Positions 1-8,371 of a stretch of DNA of 64,000 nucleotides are shown here, piece by piece. The notes below the pieces were generated by a model. It ran no database searches and had not been told where the DNA came from. It was given only the letters and a program-made list of their open reading frames with translations. The translations under genes were made by a program, and so were the position numbers. This stretch comes from Nocardia pseudobrasiliensis NBRC 108224 (GTDB lineage Bacteria; Actinomycetota; Actinomycetes; Mycobacteriales; Mycobacteriaceae), in NCBI RefSeq assembly GCF_001613105.1, contig NZ_BDBS01000056.1, positions 1 through 64,000 on the forward strand, written 5' to 3'. Every line of letters begins with the position of its first letter. Position 1 is the stretch's first letter.

Positions 1-145
1 CGTCCAGGCGGGCAGCGCGCTCGGCCGGGGTGGGCGCAGGGCCGGACCGATCCGCGGCCTGATTCTCGGCGCGCGCGTGCCGGGCATGGCGACCACCGGA
101 GCGGGGGTCCGGGACGACCGGAATCGGTTCGGTGTGATCGTTCAT
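1..145 (-). CDS. N-terminal fragment of unknown protein (runs off window start)
   Basis: An open frame on the minus strand begins with ATG at 145 and is still open at base 1, so only the first 48 codons are visible. The visible part is rich in Pro, Ala, Arg and Asp and looks disordered, with no domain. A weak GGCGAG sits directly before the ATG. It runs in the same direction as the TetR gene at 254-961 and is separated from it by 108 bases. Function is unknown; support is only the open frame and GC-rich third positions. Confidence 0.45.
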   Translation of the reverse strand, partial: MNDHTEPIPVVPDPRSGGRHARHARAENQAADRSGPAPTPAERAARLD

Positions 146-253
146 CTCGCCGTTCAGTTTCACATCACCGTGCTGAGGGGAAGCTGAGAGTGCCTTTCGT
201 CAGGTTGTGACATCCTGCACGAAGCCCGGGACAAATGCACATCCACGGTGCGC

Positions 254-961
254 CTACCCTCTCGGCGCGGCGGGCAATCCCAGTATGAGGCCCAGATTGT
301 CCAGATGCCGCTCGAACAGATCGCCGCGGTCGGCGAAGCTGTCCTGCCCGTACATGTCGAAGACGTCGAAACTCACCGCACCGAACAGTCCAGTCCACAC
401 CGAAATCGCCCGCGCCAGTAGCCAATCGGGCAGCGCGAGCCCGAATTCGGCTCGTACGGCGGCGAAATCACCGGCCAGCGGCTGCTCGATGACGGGTACC
501 GGCTCCGGGATCGTGAGAATATCGGCCGCATAGATCTTTTCGATCACCGCCAGCAGGGCTGCGATGACCCGGATGCCGGGTGCGATGGTCTGCTCCGCGG
601 GCGCTTCGTAACCCGGGACCGGGGTGCCGAAAAGCAGTCCGTAGCGCGCGGGTTCGGCCAGCGCCCACTCGCGCACCGCCCGCCCGAGCACCCGCAGCCC
701 CTGCGCCGGATCCGGCGGGGCCGCGGCCAGCGCGGCGTCCACGGCATCGGCCAGTTCGGTGTAGCCGTCGACCACGAGCAGGGTGAGCAATTCGTCACGG
801 CTGCGGACATATCGGTACACCGCCGAGGACACCACGCCCAGATCCCGCGCCACCGCGCGCAGCGACAGCGCCGCCGCGCCGTGCACGGCCAGATGTGCGC
901 GCCCGATGCGGACGATGTCCTCCATGGTGCGGGCACGCGCTCGCGCCCGGGGCGTAGTCAT
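254..961 (-). CDS. TetR/AcrR-family transcriptional repressor
   Basis: Predicted 235-residue DNA-binding repressor. After a basic start (MTTPRARARARTMEDIV) a helix-turn-helix occupies about residues 15-60, with the typical RAVARDLGVVSSAVYRYV core. The C-terminal ~150 residues form the ligand pocket of the TetR_C type seen in actinobacterial regulators. The ATG at 961 was chosen because GGGGAG precedes it; a later ATG at codon 12 is possible. The gene faces the CocE-type hydrolase at 1121 across 159 bases that hold two inverted repeats, so repression of that hydrolase and of itself is the simplest reading. The ligand is unknown. Confidence 0.9.
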   Translation of the reverse strand: MTTPRARARARTMEDIVRIGRAHLAVHGAAALSLRAVARDLGVVSSAVYRYVRSRDELLTLLVVDGYTELADAVDAALAAAPPDPAQGLRVLGRAVREWALAEPARYGLLFGTPVPGYEAPAEQTIAPGIRVIAALLAVIEKIYAADILTIPEPVPVIEQPLAGDFAAVRAEFGLALPDWLLARAISVWTGLFGAVSFDVFDMYGQDSFADRGDLFERHLDNLGLILGLPAAPRG

Positions 962-1060
962 CTCCCCAGATTGCCATAACGAGAGCACTGCATCCACATG
1001 CGATCCCCGCTTTTCATGAGATGGCTCACAATTGCCCACCGAAGTGATCCACATTACGGT

Positions 1061-1072
1061 TACCGACCGGTA
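1061..1072. promoter_or_regulatory. Candidate TetR operator, short palindrome
   Basis: TACCG-AC-CGGTA is a perfect inverted repeat in the intergenic region between the divergent TetR and hydrolase genes, about 50 bases before the hydrolase start. Its position suits an operator; binding is inferred. Confidence 0.4.
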
Positions 1073-1074
1073 GT

Positions 1075-1097
1075 GATCGAGATTCGGGTTCTCGATC
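1075..1097. promoter_or_regulatory. Candidate operator, 7-bp inverted repeat
   Basis: GATCGAG and CTCGATC flank a 9-base spacer immediately downstream of the shorter palindrome and just ahead of a TACGCT -10-like box (1105-1110) for the hydrolase. It could be a second TetR site. No binding evidence is available from sequence alone. Confidence 0.4.
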
Positions 1098-1120
1098 GAC
1101 GAATACGCTGGGGTGACACT

Positions 1121-3145
1121 ATGTTTCGACGACGCCGTCGAGTTCGGGCATTTCTGACCGCGGCCGTATCGGCCCTCACACTCGGCGCGCTGGCCTTCGC
1201 ACCGGTCACCCACGCCGATCCCGACGACGGCGCGCGCTGGACCGCCCTGCACGACGGTCCGCCGAAATATCCGGCCGTGCACATCGACTGGGATGTGCCC
1301 ATCACCATGAGCGACGGCACGGTATTGAAGGCCAATGTGTACCGCCCGGCCGACGCCGCGGGCCCGATCACCGAGCAGCTGCCGGTCGTGGTCAATCTGA
1401 CGCCCTATACGAAACTCGTTTCCAATGTGGCCGATTCGATGCTGGCGGTGCCGGTGCTCGGCGACGCGCTGATGAACTTCCTGCGCGGATTCGACCTGTC
1501 CGGTATCGGCCTGGGCGGCGCGTCGGATCTGGGCAGGGCCCTGCCCGGCGGGCTGGCGCGCACATTCACCGTGGACCGCAAGCTGATTCAGAGCGGCTAT
1601 GTCCAGGTCGTCGTCGATGTCCGCGGAACCGGCTTCTCCCAGGGCGATTGGCAGGTGCTCGGCGATCGCGAACAGCGCGACGGGGCCGAGGTCGTGGAAT
1701 GGGCCGCCCACCAACCCTTCTCCGATGGGGCGGTCGGCATGTCGGGGGTCTCGTATTCGGCGATCAACCAATTACAAACCGCCGAACGCCATCCCGAGGG
1801 ATTGAAGGCGATCTTCCCCGTGGTGCCGGGCAGCGATCTGCTGCACGATATCGTCGCCACCGGCGGCGGTCTGGGCGCGGGCTTCCTGCCGATGTGGCTG
1901 GCCGCGATCGACACCACCAAACTCGTGCCCGATGTGCAGGCGCTGCTGAGCGGCCGCTTCGACCTGCGCTGGCTATCGGACCGCATCGCCGATCCCTTCA
2001 CCTTCTTCGACTATCTGTTCGCGGCGCTGACCGTGCCCAGTATCGACGCGATCCCCGACTATCTGCGAGCACTGATCCAGCAGGACAGCACGATTCGTCA
2101 GTCCTGGCTCGGCCACCCGGACACCATCGAGGTGCCCACCTTCCTCTACGGCGGCTGGCACGACATCTTCGCCTACGACCAGACCAAGATCTACCGCACG
2201 CTGCCACTGCCCGCGAGTGAGAAAAAGCTGATCATGGGCAACACCTTCCACATCTCCTCCGCCTCCGGACTCGGCGCGCCCGGCGCGCCGCCGCGGCTGG
2301 ACGTATTGCAGCGCGCGTGGTTCGACAAGTGGCTCAAGGGCATCGATAACGGCATCGACGGCTATCCCCCGGTGACGACCTGGCAGCAGGGCGGCGGCTG
2401 GGTCGGCGCGGCCGAATTCCCGCGCCCCGACGCCGATTACCGCCGGCTGTATCTGAATGCCGCGCCCTCGGGCAGCGCGGCGACCAGTGTGCACGACGGC
2501 AGCCTGTCGGCCGCGCCGGGCGATCCGGCCCGCTTGACCGTCGCGCCGGGCCTGGCGACCCTGTGCTCGCAGGACGCCGCCACCGGCACCGGCGGGATCA
2601 CGGCGATGCTCGATGTGTGCACCAGGGATTCGCGGATCGCGGAGACCAGCGCACTCACCTTCACCAGCGCTCCCGTCGCCGCGCCCACCACGGTCTCCGG
2701 TCCGATCGCGGTGCATCTCAACACCGTGCTGGACGCGACCGACGGATTCTGGGCGGTCACGCTCAACGATGTCGCCCCCGACGGTAGTTCCGCGCAATGG
2801 ACCTACGGGCAGCTGGCCGCCTCGCTGCGCGCGGTCGACGAGAACGCCTCGACCCGCTCGGCCAGCGGCGACTACACCGATCCCTATCCGATCCTGACCC
2901 TCGACACCCGCCAACCCGTGGTCCCGGGCCAGCCGACCGTGGTCGATATCGGCCTGAATCCGACCGACGGCATCCTGCGACCGGGTCATCGGCTGCGGGT
3001 GGACGTCTACGCGCTGAACTTCCCGCGCGGTTTGCCGCTGCGACCGCTGCTCAATGAGAGCGGGCTGCGCCCGCAGCACATCGAACTGGATCCCGCCCAG
3101 CCCAGCTGGGTGAATGTGCCGGTCGCCGGGGACCCGGGCTGGTAA
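1121..3145 (+). CDS. Secreted CocE/NonD-family (peptidase S15-like) hydrolase
   Basis: 674-residue alpha/beta hydrolase. A Sec signal peptide covers residues 1-29: an Arg-rich start, a hydrophobic core, and an Ala-x-Ala-like THADP end. The mature part begins like X-Pro dipeptidyl-peptidase/CocE proteins (ITMSDGTVLKANVYRP). The nucleophile is the Ser of GMSGVSYSA; the triad partners are probably the Asp of GGWHDIF and the His of GNTFHIS. The last ~230 residues form the beta-rich C-terminal X-Pro domain. These enzymes cleave esters or amides, but the substrate cannot be read from sequence. It is divergent from a TetR gene with palindromes between them, so induction by a substrate is likely. Confidence 0.88.
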   Translation: MFRRRRRVRAFLTAAVSALTLGALAFAPVTHADPDDGARWTALHDGPPKYPAVHIDWDVPITMSDGTVLKANVYRPADAAGPITEQLPVVVNLTPYTKLVSNVADSMLAVPVLGDALMNFLRGFDLSGIGLGGASDLGRALPGGLARTFTVDRKLIQSGYVQVVVDVRGTGFSQGDWQVLGDREQRDGAEVVEWAAHQPFSDGAVGMSGVSYSAINQLQTAERHPEGLKAIFPVVPGSDLLHDIVATGGGLGAGFLPMWLAAIDTTKLVPDVQALLSGRFDLRWLSDRIADPFTFFDYLFAALTVPSIDAIPDYLRALIQQDSTIRQSWLGHPDTIEVPTFLYGGWHDIFAYDQTKIYRTLPLPASEKKLIMGNTFHISSASGLGAPGAPPRLDVLQRAWFDKWLKGIDNGIDGYPPVTTWQQGGGWVGAAEFPRPDADYRRLYLNAAPSGSAATSVHDGSLSAAPGDPARLTVAPGLATLCSQDAATGTGGITAMLDVCTRDSRIAETSALTFTSAPVAAPTTVSGPIAVHLNTVLDATDGFWAVTLNDVAPDGSSAQWTYGQLAASLRAVDENASTRSASGDYTDPYPILTLDTRQPVVPGQPTVVDIGLNPTDGILRPGHRLRVDVYALNFPRGLPLRPLLNESGLRPQHIELDPAQPSWVNVPVAGDPGW

Positions 3146-3225
3146 GGCGGTACCCCGGGACACAGGTACCGTACTCGGTAGTAACGTTATCGAGGTCACA
3201 GGCGACAGCGAGCGAGGAGTGGCGC

Positions 3226-4941
3226 ATGGCCCAGGTCGATACCGATTTCGATGTGCTCATCGTGGGTTCGGGCTTCGGGGGCAGCGTCACCGCGCTGCGC
3301 CTGGTGGAGAAGGGGTACCGGGTCGGCGTCCTCGAGGCCGGCCGCCGCTTCGCCGATGACGAACTGCCCCGCAACAGTTGGGATCTGCGCAAATTCCTGT
3401 GGGCGCCGCGGCTGGGCTGCTTCGGGATCCAGCGCATCCATCTGCTGCGCGATGTGCTGATCCTGGGCGGCGCGGGCGTGGGCGGCGGTTCGCTCAACTA
3501 CGCCAACACCCTCTACGTCCCGCCGGAGCCGTTCTTCCAGGACGCGCAGTGGCGCGATATCACCGACTGGCGCGCGGAGCTGACGCCCTATTACGAGCAG
3601 GCCACCAAGATGCTCGGCGTGGTGCGCAATCCGCATATTACCCCGGCCGACGAGGTGTTCAAACAGGTCGCCGAGGATATGGGCGTCGGCGACACCTTCG
3701 TGCAGACCCCGGTCGGAGTGTTCTTCGGCGAATCCGGCAAGACCGTCGCCGATCCGTATTTCGGCGGCGTCGGACCGGACCGCACCGGCTGCCTGGAATG
3801 CGGCGAATGTATGACCGGCTGCCGCCACGGCGCGAAGAACACGCTGGTGAAGAATTATCTGTACCTCGCCGAAAAGGCCGGGGCGCAGGTGATTCCGCTG
3901 ACCACCGTCGCCGCGGTGCGGCCGCTGCCCGATGGCGGCTGGCAGGTCGACACCCAGCGCACCGGGGCCTGGGTGCGCAAGTCGCCGCGCTCGTTCACCG
4001 CCGGACACGTGGTGCTCGCGGCCGGTACCCGCGGCACCCAGCAGTTGCTGTTCAGCATGCGCGACAAGGGAATTCTGCCGGGGCTCTCGCCGACGCTGGG
4101 CCGGTTGACCCGCACCAATTCCGAATCCATCGTGGGCGCGGCGACGCGCAAGGTGAATCCGGACCGCGATTTCACCGAGGGCGTGGCCATCACCTCCTCG
4201 ATCCATCCCACCGCCGACACCCATATCGAGCCGGTGCGCTACGGCAAGGGCTCCAATGCCATGGGGTTGTTGCAGACGCTGATGGTCGACGGCGGCGGCC
4301 GGATTCCGCGCTGGCTGCGGTTCCTGCTCGAGGTGCTACGCCATCCGGTCGAGCTGGTGTCGATGCTGACGGTGAAGAATTGGAGCGAGCGCACCATCAT
4401 CTGCCTGGTCATGCAGCATCTGGACAATTCGATCACCACCTACACCAAGCGCGGGCTGTTCGGGCGGCGGCTGACCTCCAAACAGGGCCACGGCGAACCG
4501 AATCCGACCTGGATCCCCGCGGGCAACGACGTGACCCGCCGGGTCGCCGACAAGATCGGCGGCATCGCCGGGGGCAGCTGGGGCGAGGTGTTCAATATTC
4601 CGCTCACCGCGCACTTCCTGGGCGGCGCGGCCATCGGCGCGACGGCCGATGACGGCGTGATCGATCCGTATCACCGGGTGTGGGGCTATCCGACCCTGAG
4701 CGTGGTCGACGGGGCGGCCGTCTCGGCGAATCTCGGTGTGAATCCCTCGCTCACGATCACCGCGCAGGCCGAACGCGCCGCGGCGCTGTGGCCGAACAAG
4801 GGCGAGCAGGACACCCGCCCCGCGCAGGCCGAGGGGTATCGCCGCATCTCCCCCACCGCGCCGAACCAGCCGATCGTTCCGGCCGCGGCGCCCGCCGCGC
4901 TGGTCCTGCCGATCGTGGCGATCACCCGCGACAGCGCCTGA
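3226..4941 (+). CDS. choD: GMC-family sterol oxidoreductase, ChoD type
   Basis: 571-residue FAD enzyme. The dinucleotide-binding GSGFGGS lies at residues 14-20. The body matches, as I recall it, Mycobacterium tuberculosis ChoD (Rv3409c) almost motif for motif, for example GGAGVGGGSLNYANTLY and HLDNSITTYTKRG. The GMC C-terminal active-site region is intact (VVDGAAVSANLGVNPSL). Predicted role is cholesterol or 3-beta-hydroxysteroid oxidation, although ChoD proteins differ from classical cholesterol oxidases and their true substrate is debated. Cysteines 189, 192, 195 and 199 form a ferredoxin-like CxxCxxCxxxC, which is unusual for GMC enzymes. The start follows GAGGAG. A TAACGT -10-like box lies near 3182. 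It is not obviously in an operon. Confidence 0.9.
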   Translation: MAQVDTDFDVLIVGSGFGGSVTALRLVEKGYRVGVLEAGRRFADDELPRNSWDLRKFLWAPRLGCFGIQRIHLLRDVLILGGAGVGGGSLNYANTLYVPPEPFFQDAQWRDITDWRAELTPYYEQATKMLGVVRNPHITPADEVFKQVAEDMGVGDTFVQTPVGVFFGESGKTVADPYFGGVGPDRTGCLECGECMTGCRHGAKNTLVKNYLYLAEKAGAQVIPLTTVAAVRPLPDGGWQVDTQRTGAWVRKSPRSFTAGHVVLAAGTRGTQQLLFSMRDKGILPGLSPTLGRLTRTNSESIVGAATRKVNPDRDFTEGVAITSSIHPTADTHIEPVRYGKGSNAMGLLQTLMVDGGGRIPRWLRFLLEVLRHPVELVSMLTVKNWSERTIICLVMQHLDNSITTYTKRGLFGRRLTSKQGHGEPNPTWIPAGNDVTRRVADKIGGIAGGSWGEVFNIPLTAHFLGGAAIGATADDGVIDPYHRVWGYPTLSVVDGAAVSANLGVNPSLTITAQAERAAALWPNKGEQDTRPAQAEGYRRISPTAPNQPIVPAAAPAALVLPIVAITRDSA

Positions 4942-5042
4942 TCACCCACCCCTCGTCATCAAGGCCCCGGCCCGAATCCACCCGCACCGAAAGAGATTCC
5001 GGCCGAGGGGCATGCGCGCGGCCCCGCGAGGGAGGAAGCGGC

Positions 5043-5522
5043 CTACTGCGCGGCGATGTGGGAGAAGCCCATCGGCGAGGTCGGCGGTGGGCCCGAGCTG
5101 ACCGGGGCGCGGAATTCCTGTAGCGCGGTGAGGACATCGACGTGGCGGGCGGCGTAGCAGCGCACCTGGGGCAGCGCGTGGGCGACCTCGCTGCGCTCGA
5201 GCGGTTCGGCGTCGATATAGCCGATGGCGTTGAGGTCCAGGCGCAGCTGCTGGGCGATGCGGTGGATTGCGGCCGATTTGCGGCCCCAGCCCACCTCGAC
5301 GGCGGCAAACAATCCGTGGAGGCCGTGTTTATGCAATTTGCCTGTGGTCCAAGCCCATTCACCGCGGCTGGCCACCGCGTGCACGACGCCCCGGCGGGTC
5401 AGCGTGCGCAATGCCCGCAACGCGTCCGGTCGCAGCGCCCCACTGGTCGAGTCGCACACCACTCCGTCCCACAGAGTGTTGTCCACTTCCCAGACAAGGC
5501 ATTTCACGGCCGGTGATGTCAT
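5043..5522 (-). CDS. Small HAD-like protein related to FkbH N-terminal domains
   Basis: 159 residues. The N-terminus (VKCLVWEVDNTLWDG, residues 6-20) matches motif I of FkbH/HAD phosphatases, normally DxDNTLWxG. Here the first Asp, the usual phospho-accepting nucleophile, is Glu12, while Asp14 is kept. A motif II-like region (VHAVASRGE) and a C-terminal Asp-containing loop (IGYIDAEP) follow, so the Rossmann-like fold looks complete but the chemistry may be lost or altered. The last 25 residues are Pro/Ser-rich. Stand-alone members of this group sit near secondary-metabolite genes, but no such cluster is here. GGCGGAA precedes the ATG. Confidence 0.75.
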   Translation of the reverse strand: MTSPAVKCLVWEVDNTLWDGVVCDSTSGALRPDALRALRTLTRRGVVHAVASRGEWAWTTGKLHKHGLHGLFAAVEVGWGRKSAAIHRIAQQLRLDLNAIGYIDAEPLERSEVAHALPQVRCYAARHVDVLTALQEFRAPVSSGPPPTSPMGFSHIAAQ

Positions 5523-5718
5523 TTCCGCCCCTACGGTCGACGCTTGCGCTTTCCACTCGCGGCCGCATGTACGACCAGCAGCTACAGCAACGATTCAGGT
5601 ACCACTCGGCTGGAACAAGCCCCGGATTTCTCGGGCCGTCCCCGCGAGAGGACATAGTAGGTTCGCGGCCTGGAGAACACCAGTCCGGCAAACACTTGCT
5701 CGCGCTGTGGGCCGAGCC

Positions 5719-6843
5719 CTAGAGGAAACGCGTGACCGGTTGTACGGCCTCGACCGGATGGCCGGCCTGGATGGGTTCGCCGATCGCGGCCAGCCGCCAG
5801 GTCGCGTCGTCGCGCGAGACCTTGGCGACGATCATGCCGGTGTGCGGACCGCCCGCGCGCAGATTGCCACGGGCCAGTTCGGCGTTGGTGGTGCCGTCGA
5901 TCAAGCGCCAGTAGGAGTTTCGCACCCGTTCGAAGGTGTGGCCCGCATACGAGGTGACCACGAATACGACGGAGGTGATCTGCGCGGGCAGCCGCGACAG
6001 GTCCACGGTGATGATCTCGTCGTCGCCCTTGCCGTCACCGGTGACATTGTCGCCGGAGTGGCGCACCGCCCCGTTGCGCGAGGCCAATTGCTGATAGAAG
6101 GCCACATCCACCAGATCGTGGCCGATGAACAGCAGCGCCGAGGCGTCGAGGTCGATCTCCAGATCGCGCAGCCCGCGCGCGCCGTGCACCTTCACCGGAT
6201 CCCAGGCGAGGCCGAGCTTCACCATGGTCAGCTCGCCCTTGCGGATCTCGTGCAGCGAGATCTCCTGTCCCGGATCGAGCATCGCCGGGCCGCGATAGAC
6301 CACCTGATCGTCGGGGCCGCCGCCGATCGGCACGCCGTGCGCGCGGATGAGCGCCTCGAATCCCGCCGAGTAGCCGTGCCCGAGTACGCGCACCTGCCAG
6401 GCCGCGCCGACGCGGTCCAGATCGAAGGCGATGACGGTCGATTCGGGGCCCAGGCCCTCGATCACGTACTGGTACAGCAGATTTCCGGCCGGATCGTCGA
6501 TGCGCAGCTCGGTGGGCGGATAGTCGCCGAAACGCGCCTGCCGGTCGTCCAGCGACACCACCACCCGCACATGGTCGATATCGCCGGGGATGCGGCGCAG
6601 ATCGACCGCCAGCGCGGGCGTCTGGCCCGGCACCAGGCGCAGGCCCGGTCCGGTGAGTTGGTTGTAGAAGATCAGATCACCCTCACCGCGGACCCGACCC
6701 GCGGCGTCGAGCAGCAGGGCCGCGACGTCGACCGGCTCACTGTGCCGGACGGCCACGACGATGTCGTCGACGGTGAGTCGATCCACCTGTCCCCTGGTCA
6801 GCTGAGCGGCCACCTGTCCACTGTACGTGGCCCCGACCGGCAT
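5719..6843 (-). CDS. Tandem TerD-domain protein
   Basis: 374 residues from ATG 6843; an upstream in-frame extension to 6969 would overlap the divergent lipoprotein and is less likely. It contains two TerD-like domains. The second (about residues 190-372) is canonical, with the calcium-binding run GDNVTGDGKGDDE and VVFVVTSYAGHTFERV. The first (about 5-170) keeps the fold but lacks the acidic calcium loop (FYNQLTGPGLRLVPG instead). TerD proteins are Ca2+-binding stress proteins linked to tellurite, phage or envelope stress in ter operons. No other ter gene is nearby, so tellurite resistance is not implied. Confidence 0.85.
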   Translation of the reverse strand: MPVGATYSGQVAAQLTRGQVDRLTVDDIVVAVRHSEPVDVAALLLDAAGRVRGEGDLIFYNQLTGPGLRLVPGQTPALAVDLRRIPGDIDHVRVVVSLDDRQARFGDYPPTELRIDDPAGNLLYQYVIEGLGPESTVIAFDLDRVGAAWQVRVLGHGYSAGFEALIRAHGVPIGGGPDDQVVYRGPAMLDPGQEISLHEIRKGELTMVKLGLAWDPVKVHGARGLRDLEIDLDASALLFIGHDLVDVAFYQQLASRNGAVRHSGDNVTGDGKGDDEIITVDLSRLPAQITSVVFVVTSYAGHTFERVRNSYWRLIDGTTNAELARGNLRAGGPHTGMIVAKVSRDDATWRLAAIGEPIQAGHPVEAVQPVTRFL

Positions 6844-6955
6844 TTCGGGCAAGACAGGCGTGCGGTTGGTGCGGTCGGGGACAAGCGAATTCCCGGCATT
6901 CCCGGCGAACGGGTAGCGTGGCGAGGGCGAGACGGCCACGACAGAAGGGATTTCC

Positions 6956-7471
6956 GTGCGCCTGGGCACCCTGCGATTCGGGGCCGCGCCGCTGCTTTCC
7001 CTGGTGGTCGCGGTGTGCGGATGTAGCGCGGCGGATCATTCCGAACCGGTCGCCATCGGCCCCGGCCCGACCCCGCACACGACGACCGCACCCGCGCCGA
7101 CCACCGCGACCGCGATCGCGGCAACCCCGGCCCCGACGGTCGACCCCTTCGCCGACGCTCCGCTCATCGATCACACCGAGTGGACCGACGATGCCGACGG
7201 CCGTCGCCTGCACGTCTATCCGACCGCGGCCGGGCGCGCCGACACCATTCCCGCCGCGGTGGATCGCGCGTGGGGCGAGGTGGTGGCCGACGCCGCCGAC
7301 GCCGACTCCCCGGGCATGTACGACCAGTTCAGATGCCATTGGGAATGGGCGCGGCTACTACGTCCGGACAAACCCAGCTGGAATCTCGAACCCTGGCGTC
7401 CGGCGGTCGGATACGACGCGACCGTGCAGGCGGGATGCAATCCGGGCGGACCGGAATTACCGGGCAACTGA
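6956..7471 (+). CDS. Lipoprotein resembling DUF2599 proteins
   Basis: 171 residues starting at GTG 6956, with AGAAGGGA eight bases upstream. The N-terminus is a lipoprotein signal with lipobox VCGC (Cys at about residue 23), followed by a Thr/Pro/Ala-rich linker to about residue 60. The C-terminal domain (IDHTEWTDDADGRRLHVYPT through PSWNLEPWRP) resembles the DUF2599 domain of mycobacterial exported proteins, as I remember it; function is unknown. The stop codon directly abuts the stop of the convergent kinase gene at 7472. Confidence 0.7.
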   Translation: MRLGTLRFGAAPLLSLVVAVCGCSAADHSEPVAIGPGPTPHTTTAPAPTTATAIAATPAPTVDPFADAPLIDHTEWTDDADGRRLHVYPTAAGRADTIPAAVDRAWGEVVADAADADSPGMYDQFRCHWEWARLLRPDKPSWNLEPWRPAVGYDATVQAGCNPGGPELPGN

Positions 7472-8284
7472 TCAGGTCAAGCGTCCGATCACACCGATCA
7501 CGCCGCTGCGGATCAGACTGTCGTCGCCGGTGATTCGGCCGTAGACGACCTCGAACCACGGCCCGAGGCGATGCCACAGCAGTGCGCGGGCGCGCTGATC
7601 CTCGGTCACGCCGTAGGCGCGTTCCAGGGCGTAGCGGAAGGCCGGGGGCGTATCGTGCAGCGCCCAGGCCAGATCGATCGCGGCGTCGCCGAGATGCGCG
7701 TCCCCGAAGTCGATCACGCCCGTGAGGCCCTCGGCGTCGGCGAGCACGTGATCGGGGCCGAGGTCACCGTGAACGACGGTATCGATCGGCAGATCGACGA
7801 CGGCGGCGAGCAATTCCAGCGCGGCCGGGCGAATCTCGCCGGGCAGCAGCGTAACCACCTGCTCGCGGAACCGACCGACCGCCTCGGCCCGATCGGCCGT
7901 CGTGCGGGCGGCCGGGGGCAGACCGTGCCGCTGGGCCTCATCGACCGGACTGTCGTGCAGCGCGCGCAGAAACGCACCGAATGCCATTCCGTGCCGGGCC
8001 GTCGGTTCGAGCACCGCCTCGCCGGGAATCATCCAGTGCCGCACCGTGACCGGATCGTCTTCGACCAGCTCCGGCACCGGCACCCGCAGCGGCAACCGCG
8101 GCGCGAGCCACGGCATCAACCGCGTCTCGCGGCGCAACTGCTCCGCGATCTCCGGCCGCCGCGGCCGCCGATACACCCAGCCGTCGACGAGTGTCGCGAC
8201 GCTGTCCCATCCCTGTCCGATTTCCACGAACCGGACGGTAGGTGATGGCGATCCGACGCCGCCAGTCAATTGCGCCGTGTGCAC
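7472..8284 (-). CDS. Aminoglycoside phosphotransferase (APH)-fold small-molecule kinase
   Basis: 270 residues if GTG 8284 is the start; the conserved part begins about residue 18, so GTG codons further in are possible. The catalytic loop VHGDLGPDHVL and the metal-binding IDFGDAHLGD are both present, as in the APH/choline-kinase family (Pfam APH), here with His rather than Asn in the loop, a common variant. The N-terminal nucleotide lobe is short. The substrate is unknown; chromosomal members of this family are usually not antibiotic-resistance genes. It is convergent with the lipoprotein gene with no intervening base. Confidence 0.85.
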   Translation of the reverse strand: MHTAQLTGGVGSPSPTVRFVEIGQGWDSVATLVDGWVYRRPRRPEIAEQLRRETRLMPWLAPRLPLRVPVPELVEDDPVTVRHWMIPGEAVLEPTARHGMAFGAFLRALHDSPVDEAQRHGLPPAARTTADRAEAVGRFREQVVTLLPGEIRPAALELLAAVVDLPIDTVVHGDLGPDHVLADAEGLTGVIDFGDAHLGDAAIDLAWALHDTPPAFRYALERAYGVTEDQRARALLWHRLGPWFEVVYGRITGDDSLIRSGVIGVIGRLT

Positions 8285-8371
8285 GCATCGCGCGAATTTC
8301 CGCCGTGCGCGGCGCGTCGCGTAATCGGCACGAACCGCGCAAACGCACCGAATGCCTTCGCGCGGTATCGG

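Noticed and set aside
5567..5722. 52-codon ORF between the HAD and TerD genes
   Set aside because: No ribosome site, poor codon bias, and it overlaps the TerD stop. Treated as chance.
5719..6843. Tellurite-resistance operon
   Set aside because: A lone TerD-domain protein without terB, terC or terZ is not a resistance operon.
7472..8284. Aminoglycoside resistance gene
   Set aside because: Only the generic APH fold is visible; no similarity to a specific resistance enzyme can be claimed and there is no mobile context.
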